23,789 nt of DNA, taken from positions 1-23,789 of the forward strand of contig QXVZ01001041.1 of the NCBI GenBank assembly GCA_008931825.1, written 5' to 3'. Within the stretch, counting starts at the first letter, position 1, and every line of letters begins with the position of its first letter. The position numbers and the translations under genes are program-made. The stretch comes from Phallusia fumigata (Eukaryota > Chordata > Ascidiacea > Phlebobranchia > Ascidiidae). This document shows positions 12,101 through 21,100 of this stretch, in pieces. The notes beneath the pieces were generated by a model. It searched no databases and had not been told where the DNA came from. It saw only the letters and a program-made list of their open reading frames with translations.

Positions 12101-15100
12101 TTCTGTTGGTGTTTTAAAGGTTTGTTTTGGGGCAAATTTATTTACTGCTTGTTCGTGATGACAAATGTATTTAACATTAAATAGTTTGGAACTATAACTT
12201 GGACTAAGGCCAAACTTTTATGTTGGTTAAACGAAATTGGCTAAAATCATGCAGTAAAAGTCTTTGCTGTTCATTTATACATTTATAACCCTTGACCATC
12301 CCAACAAAAATGTGTATTTGCAATTACCTATGCCCACATTCTTATATTAGGTTCATTGTGAATGGTCAAACATGTCTTGATGTCATGGCATGAGGACACA
12401 CTGCTTTTTGCAAAATTTGAACATGATTTTATACTACATTTTGATTGTGCCCCAAAAACAAGCCGATTTTTATTTAAAAATAACTTTTAATTTTGCAGGT
12501 TGGTATTTCTACTTTTTTAAATATTTATGTGGTACCAAATAATTTTTTTTGTCCATTTAGTTCTACACCCTGAACTCTCCAAGGACGAATACAAACTGAT
12601 GGTAAGACAAAATTATCCTTACAAAACACTTGGACGACAAAATACCGAGCAAGCCCGGTCGAAGCCAGCTATGGATGAAGTTTCAAGGACAATTCTTTCC
12701 AACGGAACTGTCATCAAAGTCATGAGAGATGGAAGTACAAAGGTAGCCGCTTACTTTTATTATGTGATCAGAACTTGTTGTCTGTATCAGTGTACAAGAC
12801 ACAATAATACTTTATGTCATTTTTGTTGGTCTTAACTATTTGGGGGAAGAATTTAAACCCTCACAAGCATGTGCATTGGACAACTGGATAGCATTATGGG
12901 CAGGAGGAGAAAAAAATGTCTGAGTATTGTCAACAATGCCTGTACATCGGTTGAGTGCTACAGACCTTTTAGTTAATTGCTCACACCAAGGTAGCAACTT
13001 ACTCTATAGTTACGAGAGCAACCACATGTCGAGTTGTAGAAAATGTTTTGCGCCCAAGTCCTGGCTTGTATTCTCTCATTAAGACTCCCTTTTTCTTAAA
13101 ATTAGAATATTTGTACCAAACACCGCCAGCAACTTAATGGTTGTCACTTGCTTTTTTCGCACAGGTGCTGTTTTGTAACGGCACAGTGTGTTACAATCCG
13201 GGTTCTGGTCCGCTTGACCCAAAGATTCCGAACACGGCACACAGTTTACCGTCAGCCGTCAGTCAACAAGCTCCAGGGATCGCCGAGGATCAACGAACAG
13301 CGGCATCTGCTGGAAGCAAGAAAGGTATTAAAACCAGTTTTAACCACCAACTACCACCATAGGCTCATTGTTTTGCACAAATACTATTTCGTCATCGACC
13401 TCGCATTAGAACGGGCTGTGTCAAGATATGTGTAATGAGCTACTGCATATTTAAGAAACAGTGTTTTTGTTTGATAACACAACATCTCGTTTTTATTATT
13501 CAACTATTTCAGTTAGCATGTTTATTAAAAGTGTTGTTGAATCTAAAGCAACAATGTCTACAACTAATTCATGTTGTATAAACTTTTTGCCTTTGGGAAC
13601 ATTATTTTAACCTAATGACCCCTGTGAAATAAAAATGTTCCGGAAATACTTTAAAATTTAGAAAGAATCAAACTTTTCTCAGCCAAACATTTGGTTTTGA
13701 TAAGCGGATAAAACAAAACTTAGACATACAAACCCTGCATATCAAACTGCATTGCTAGGGTCACGTGGCAGGAAATCGAGCGGGAAAACGAATCCGGAAG
13801 GAACAACCACAGAACCATCGGTTGCCGGGACAACAACCGGTCACGTGGCTGGGCTTGAAGTCGAAGCTGGGGCAAGGTGAGAATTCGGTTTTGTTCCTCA
13901 TTATTTGTCGCCAAGATGGCCGAGTGGTCATCGCGACTTGTACTCGCAATTCGCAAGGTTGTGGGTTCTAATCCTGTCTCGATCGCAAAAACTTAAGCGG
14001 CATTCCTCCCACCCAGTCAACCCGATGGGTTGACCCAAATTGAAGTCAACTTCAATCATTTTAAAAGATCGAAAAAGAAAAACAACTAAAAAAGATCCAA
14101 CGACTGCAATGAGGCAGGTAGCTCGGCGATCAACTCATAATAAACATAACGCATTCAGGCGTTGTTCCGTCCCCCCGAGAATAAAATGAAACAACCAAAC
14201 AAACTATGATGAATTCTTAAGCTTATCGTGTCGATCACCAGGTCGGAAATGGAGCAAGAGCGAGCAGCATCTTGGTTCACGACTTACATCTCCGGCGAAT
14301 CAACTGTCACGAAACCCAACGGCACAGTACAAGAGCTCGACTCATTACTGTGCTACGTGGCCACTGACCCTGTTTCGAGAGAGGTCAGTTTTAGCCCATC
14401 AACACCTTGCTCTTACTGGGATCGGCTAAAAATGCAAATGTTCTGTTTTGGCCGTATACCGAGTATTTAATACTAATGTTCTCGACTGTGGATGTTTGGG
14501 ATATTATGACGTCACACACGTATATGACGCAACATTAGATTAGTCGCCATATTTAACCATGTGTTGTATCAGCTATCGTCGATGTCTTGGTAAAGACAGA
14601 TAAAAAAAAACAACACACCACTCATTTTTAATAGTAAAACGCAAACTATCATTAAGCGAACCCTAATTTAAAGAACTGAAAGCATGTTAATTATCATCTA
14701 AAGTTACTTTTACAAATACAAGTCACGGCCCTTAGAAGAGGCTCGATCATAAATTCAAATGCCAGATAACTTATGTAAACATCGCTTTTGATTGCAAATG
14801 TATCAACAATCACCTGTTGTGTCATGATAAAGTGTTTTCCAAAAAAAACGTGTTGATTTTGTGCAGATCATGTTTTCTCGTGAAGACAAAGTGATTCGGG
14901 TCGACCGTCCTGATAACGGTGGCTCTGTGTGCGACCACATCGATGGAACCAGAATCACAAGGTACTGTCGTGAAAGTGGAAAATCGGGGGAAGAAGAAGA
15001 AGAGGAACAAGGTACAACACCAAATAAAAAATCGAGACATCTGGTATTTTTACAAGGCCTGCCAATGAAAAAAAATCTTGCACAGTCACTAGAGTGTCGT

Positions 15101-18100
15101 GCCTTGACTCACCAGAGTGACTAAATTGTTTAAATTAAAAATGTAAACTCTTAGGGTTATTCCAGATTTAAAAGTTTTTGGGGCTTTTATCAACTTCAAA
15201 ATTAAAGAGTTTTAAGACCGTCATTTACAACTTGGCCTACTATCTGAGAAATCACTTCCCTTTTAAACTTACCCCTTTTAAAAATCTGTTTTTACTATGT
15301 AGCCCCATCGGCCCCTGTGTGGTACGTTAAAGTCGAATGTCCCGGCTTTGCAACGGTTACGTTTTCTCACGATGACGATTCGTGTCTGACGAGTTTCGGA
15401 AGCGGAACGAGTTTGCTCACGAACGTCGATGGAACATACCAGGTGAACAAAAACCGCTTAGGGTTGGTGCGAATTAGCCTGAACAGGGCTTCTCAACCTT
15501 TTTTTGTGGTGACCCAAATATTTTTGTAATTTATTTTGAAAAACATCGCGATCCATACGTATGCTTTAGGGAAAATTACACTACATCACAATGCAAATTT
15601 AGGCTTAGTCACAAACAACAACTATTGAATGCTCTTTACTTTCCGTAGTTATTATAACGCAGTAATTTAATATGTAGAGTATTAATAAAAGCGAAACTAA
15701 ACGCGAAAATTTGTAACATCATGGCTTTTTTCCAAAAGATGCGACTTCTCAAACAACCAGGCTACCTATACGTTGGAAAACGGCCATATTATATTTAAGT
15801 CCACGCTCGCTCGAAGCTGCGTGACGTATGGTGACGTCAAACACAAGTGATGCAATTTTTGACTTCCCACTTGTGATATAAATTTTTCGCATCAGTTTGG
15901 CACGTGTTGAAAAATGACCCAAAGCATCATTTCCTATGCAGTTATCCCACTGGAATGGTGGTCGACTGGACATGGCCAACGACGGTGCGGTCGTTTACAC
16001 CCCAAGACCGGACAATGACCTCATAATGGCCGCATTGTCTGCCGCAGAAGTGGGAGGGGGACAGAAGGAGGAAGAGGAAGAGGATGGCGGCTCCCTGTAC
16101 GGAAAACTCCCGCCGCCGGGATCCGAACCCGTGTCCCTGGGATCTTATCTGATGCGACACGATGCGGAGATTTGTTGTGAGGCGGTTGACCAGGAAGGCA
16201 ATGTCTTCCAGGTTTTGAAACTTTTTATTGAGCATGCCAATATTGAACCCTAAGTTATCTGACTTCGCTCGGTGATCGTTTTTCCTGATGCTGACGCAAT
16301 GTTTCGCAAAAAAACGAAAAAAATGTGGTTGCCATAATTTTCATTTGATGTCTCCTTGAAGTCATACACAAAATAAACTTAAATTCACCACGAAGTAAAT
16401 CAAAACTCATCTGCAGTGTTTGTGCTAACACATAATTTGTTCACATTGATGACTACGTTGTCAAGATCTACCCAAAAAGGATTAAACTTTTAGGAAAAGA
16501 GAACAGCAGTTTCAATGAGAGCAAAATCTTCTGCAAAATAGATAACTCTCTCAACAGAAAAACTAAACAACATTATGACTGCGTTCCGTCGCGACCCCGT
16601 TATTTTCAACCGCTTTCGCTTTCAGGTGAAGAAAACTGGCAGCGTGAGTGTGATGAACCCGAGTAACCCGGTGCAAACGCAGAATGAAGACGACACCCAG
16701 TCAAGTGTGAAATCGAATAAAGTTGACCCGATGGATCATCATCCACCTCGGTAATTAATTGATTTTTGAAATTTTTCTCGCGCCTACTGTTTGACTTTAA
16801 CAAAGTAAACAAGTCCATTGGAGGGTCAAACAAGTTTACTGGGAAGGATTCGTTTTAGATCGATGGAATTTAGAATTGTAACCTATTTTTTAGAATGTTA
16901 AACGTTTTTGAAATGCAAATGCTTACAGATATTTTATTGAAACAGCAACACACGAGGACCAACAACAAACAAACATAGAGATTTAAAGTTGGGAAATCTC
17001 TGGTCTAAAGTGCCTCTTAGATCCCGGTGCAACTAAGCATAGTCTAAAAAAATCTAAGAATTAAAAAAATGCCAACCTACAATACAGTAAAAATAGCAGT
17101 TCAAAATATTACCTCGAGACACGAAAAAAAAGTACAGGAAATTGCCCTCAACAAGTAATTTTTCCTTCCAGTTTGTTCGTGGTACACAGTGATGGGTCAG
17201 GAACAGAAATGCTCAGGCTGAAAGATGTCCAGGAATACATTGGAGATGCTCACCTCGATCCAACCACCGCTGTTATCAAGGAAGAAGTCCCGGAAGACTC
17301 GAAAGTGATCGGTGGGTCGGCCTTACCAAGATAATTGCTTCAATTTTCCAAACTGGAATCTTAGGACAAAATGATCCACTATACGTTGGGATGTACACTA
17401 TAAACCTAATCTGCAGACTACATGTTATGTTAAAGCTTGAAGGGCACCTAATACGAATTAGGGTTTTGGTCGAGACTATCTCCCCAGTGCAAAACTGTAC
17501 CCACGTAGCTGACAAAACTAAACTCATGTTAGCAGTAAATACAAAGATTATTCCGTTTAGTAAACAACGTTGTAGTTGCAGAATTACCTCCATCAATTAC
17601 CTAATCAGAAACTTTGACAAACTTGTTGGTCGCAGCAACTCCATCGTATTACTTTATTTTGTACATTGTAACTTTGCCTTTAATTTGCTGACACTGTATT
17701 ATGTCTACTTCGTAAGTTATTAAGCGTATAATGTATCACGTCATGCTAGAAGCCGAATCAATATTTGACTTCTGAACAAAGCGAGTGCCGAGAAATTTTA
17801 CGTGCGATGGGATTCGAACCCATGACAGCAGTTTGTCAGTTGTTGTCATTCAACTAAATCAGTGATTCTGAATTTTATTCCTTTTGGCACGTGTTTGAAA
17901 TTACCAACAATGTTATTAGATGTTATAGAAATGCTAAAGTGTCTGTATAAATTGCTTAGATCCCCGTTTTAAGCAAATGTATACGGCTTAGATCTGAGTT
18001 GTTTTTTTCATTTCGAATTGTTTTTAATCCCTAGGTATTACTGTGATGCGCCCCCATTACGGTAACAGTGGCGACGCTTGGCTCCTCCACAAAGAAGAGG

Positions 18101-21100
18101 AGAGCATCGTACCCCGGAATATCAGGACAAGAGATCTTACGCATTTTCCACCAAAGTGAGTTTTTACGAGAATTTTTCATCAACACGATTACAACACTTT
18201 GCACGGTTTTCATTTTCCCAACTTTTGGGTTATCTCCCAAAGGACGTTTTTTTGTCCAAAGCTATTTATTTTTTAAATGTTAGAGCTGGGACTGCCACAA
18301 ATAATAGACAAAAGTTCGGGCGCTCACAGGGGATCCGTACAGCAGCATAAAGGTTTTCATTTCAAACTAATTCCTTAAATTCTATTATAGACAAACAACA
18401 GTTGTGCCCTTTACTTTTTCGCGCTACATAACTAAACTCAACCCACCGAAAAACCAAAACCACAGTTTGTGTAAAGATTTATCAAAAATTGTTCAGAAAG
18501 ATTGGTTCAAAGTTTTCCCACCTAATTTCACAGGGAGGTTAAGAAACCCGGCCCTCCTTTCGCAACCACACTTGGCAAGGGTTTGGCGATCGGTTCCGCT
18601 CCTCTACCCTTTGTGCCACCGCCTGCACCAGCCTGTCCGACAGCGTTGGAACTGAGGCAACTCATACAGCGTGAGCCGTTGTCCAGTGGTGAGTATGCTG
18701 ACTTTAAACCAGCTAAAGCCCCAAAACATTTGTGAATGTTTTGTTGTAAAACATGTGTCCTCGTTTTGGGACTGTCGTATAGTCAGAAACTGTCGTTTTA
18801 ATCCAAAACTTGACATTAAATATACGGGGTCTTTGAAAGCCAGTGACGTTGGAAATTTTTTATGAACGCTAACCAATTAAAACAAACAACTTTTTGTGAA
18901 AATATTAAAAAACTGTACATGACTTTACAAACAGGAAAAAAACGTTTTTGTTCAGTTTCTCACGTGTTACAGCAATTTCAAAGGCATTTAAAATGATGCT
19001 ATTAGCAAAAACGCTGTAATTTGCCAAACCTTAACTTGTAATACCTCCACTTTCCTCACAGAAACCCGCCAGCACCTCAAGACGAAGTTGATCGAATTCA
19101 GCAAAACCGCGTACGAGCAGGAGCTGCAGAGGAGCGCGGTGCAGGTGCAGGATCCCAGGACTGATGAGGAGCAGATGAGAGCAAGCGATCTTCTCAGTCT
19201 TGTCCTCGAGTTTGACGATGATGTAAGTCGATTACCCATAATTCTACTCTTCTATGACGTCACTGCTGTGTGACGTCATAACACGGTGCGCACCGGAACT
19301 AGTTTTTAAAAGCGCTGATTCGAGAAGTGGGCACATATTTCCACCAGCTGCCGCAAGTTTAAATACAACAAACTAGCCGTGTTATAAAGGAGGGTCGTTT
19401 ATGTTTTTCTGCAGATTAGTGGAAACTTTGGTCTTTGTTCACATGAAATATTATTAACGCAAATGTCAATATTTACGTGCTTCGTTAATGCTTCTGGATT
19501 ATGGACCACTGAGTAAATATTGACATACAAACCTACAGCCTTTAATCCTAACCTTTGTTTTCTTGTCGGGACCCCTATTAAATCGCCAACGAGTTCTCGC
19601 TACCCCCTTTGTATTTTTCGAAGTCTTTATTTTTTTGAGTCTTTGTTCATATAACTGACAACGAAATGAAAAAATACTAAAACAAAAATTATTAAACGAA
19701 CCCTAAAGATTATTAGCATTCTCACAGGAAAAGGTTCGTTTCCCATAAACTCTTCATTTAAAATACTGACTCTTAACTTTTTTTGACATCTTTAAAATCA
19801 CATGATTGTTCTGTTTACACAACACAACCGTTGTGTATCTTAAGTTACAGGATATTTCAGGTGTTTTAAAGTATCCACCAAACTGACCTTAATAATTCGG
19901 CAACCTCGCATCCCCGAGCAACAGATTTAACGCTAATTTAAATAAGGTTTTGCTGTCGATTTCAACAAACAGTTGTTTCATATCAGGGGTCTCCCCGAAC
20001 GCCTGACGTCATTCCCGAACCTTCGGGAGCGAAGCAAGCGTCTGTGGCGCCACCCGGTGGTGACCTCACCAGCCAGCTTTCGATGTTGGTCAAGGTCAAG
20101 TACGAGGCGGCCGTCGCGCCCCCTCCGCCGCCCAAAGTTCCCCCGCCGAGGGAGAAACTCACCCAGGCCGACTGGGATCGCATCAGGTTGGTTGCTGTGG
20201 AAACTGCGCCCCCTAACGACATTGCCACACACACTTTAAGATGGAAACAGTTCATACGTGGACTTCATGCTAAAAATGGATCCGAAAATGTTCCATGTAT
20301 ATACTTGCTTACCAGTTGCATTAAAATTTACACGTCATTGCCGTTTTTGTTTGCGGTGCGACTGTTTTATACAACATCCTAAAATCGAATTTTGACAGCT
20401 TCTCATTTTTAGGCGTGGTAATGAGGAAGAAAAGGCTGGACGCAAAGCTTTGAAAAACCGAGATGTCCCGGATTACTTTGACAGCGAGGCGGGGAAAGCT
20501 TGGCTGCTCAGCCAGGCGAACGACATGAAATCGGCTTCCCATCAGCTCAGCAGCGACCCCAGGCGGGACGGAACAGAAGCGCGGATGTTTCTTAACAGAG
20601 GGGCTTCCCCGCCACAAGGTAAGGGTTTGTTATGTTATGAAAACCTTGTTTGTATTCTAACTTGCGTTTCATTACTTTGTGACGTCACTGATCGCGTCGC
20701 GTTTTCGTTTTTTGGCATGTGTAAAACGCAAGGTTTTAAGCTTGTCGTCAATATGCACTGATGATGACAACACCGATTGTCGAAACGTTTGCAATGTATT
20801 TACCATATACAAGCTTTCGGACAGTTATTTTCTTAATTAACCTTCCTTACAAGTCCGTATATTGTGTTCCTAAATGAAACAAGGTGGTTGCAACTAGGCC
20901 ATCGAATATTCTAATTTTTGCGAGAGTACAACAAAATCAAAAAAACTGTTTTGCAAACTATCTCTCTTTCGTCCTGCAGACCCGGGTTCCGATTCTTCGC
21001 GTCAAAGGGGTTCGGGGGCCGGTATCGTGTCCGACACCCCGTCCAAGATGCGCCCCACCAACCCCACCCCCGGCCACGCTAGCGGAGGGGGAACCCCCAC

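Larger units (their letters stand above)
6232..12560 (+). other. SPAG17 intron 10, 6.3 kb, host of two minus-strand genes
   Basis: It runs from the donor CAG/GTAAAC to the acceptor TCCATTTAG. Every other SPAG17 intron here is under 800 bases apart from the one inflated by the false duplication. The extra length is explained by the nested genes and their spacers. Confidence 0.88.

Noticed and set aside
13148-13435. Second-frame open frame over SPAG17 exon 12
   Set aside because: It is a shadow; the phase-consistent frame with family motifs is the other one.
13909-13985. Functional tRNA gene
   Set aside because: Boxes A and B are present, but a body and tail shared with two other copies follow, so it is a SINE.
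15484-15930. Complete hAT element in intron 16
   Set aside because: Only a left-end-like sequence is visible; no matching right end or target duplication was found.
15942-16235. Minus-strand open frame opposite SPAG17 exon 17
   Set aside because: It mirrors a GC-rich exon and has no splice or domain support.
17391-17723. 110-codon plus-strand open frame in intron 19
   Set aside because: No family similarity is seen, the exons on either side join without it, and the composition is intronic.
19978-20255. Several overlapping frames around SPAG17 exon 23
   Set aside because: GC-rich exon sequence leaves all frames open; only one frame joins the neighbouring exons in phase.
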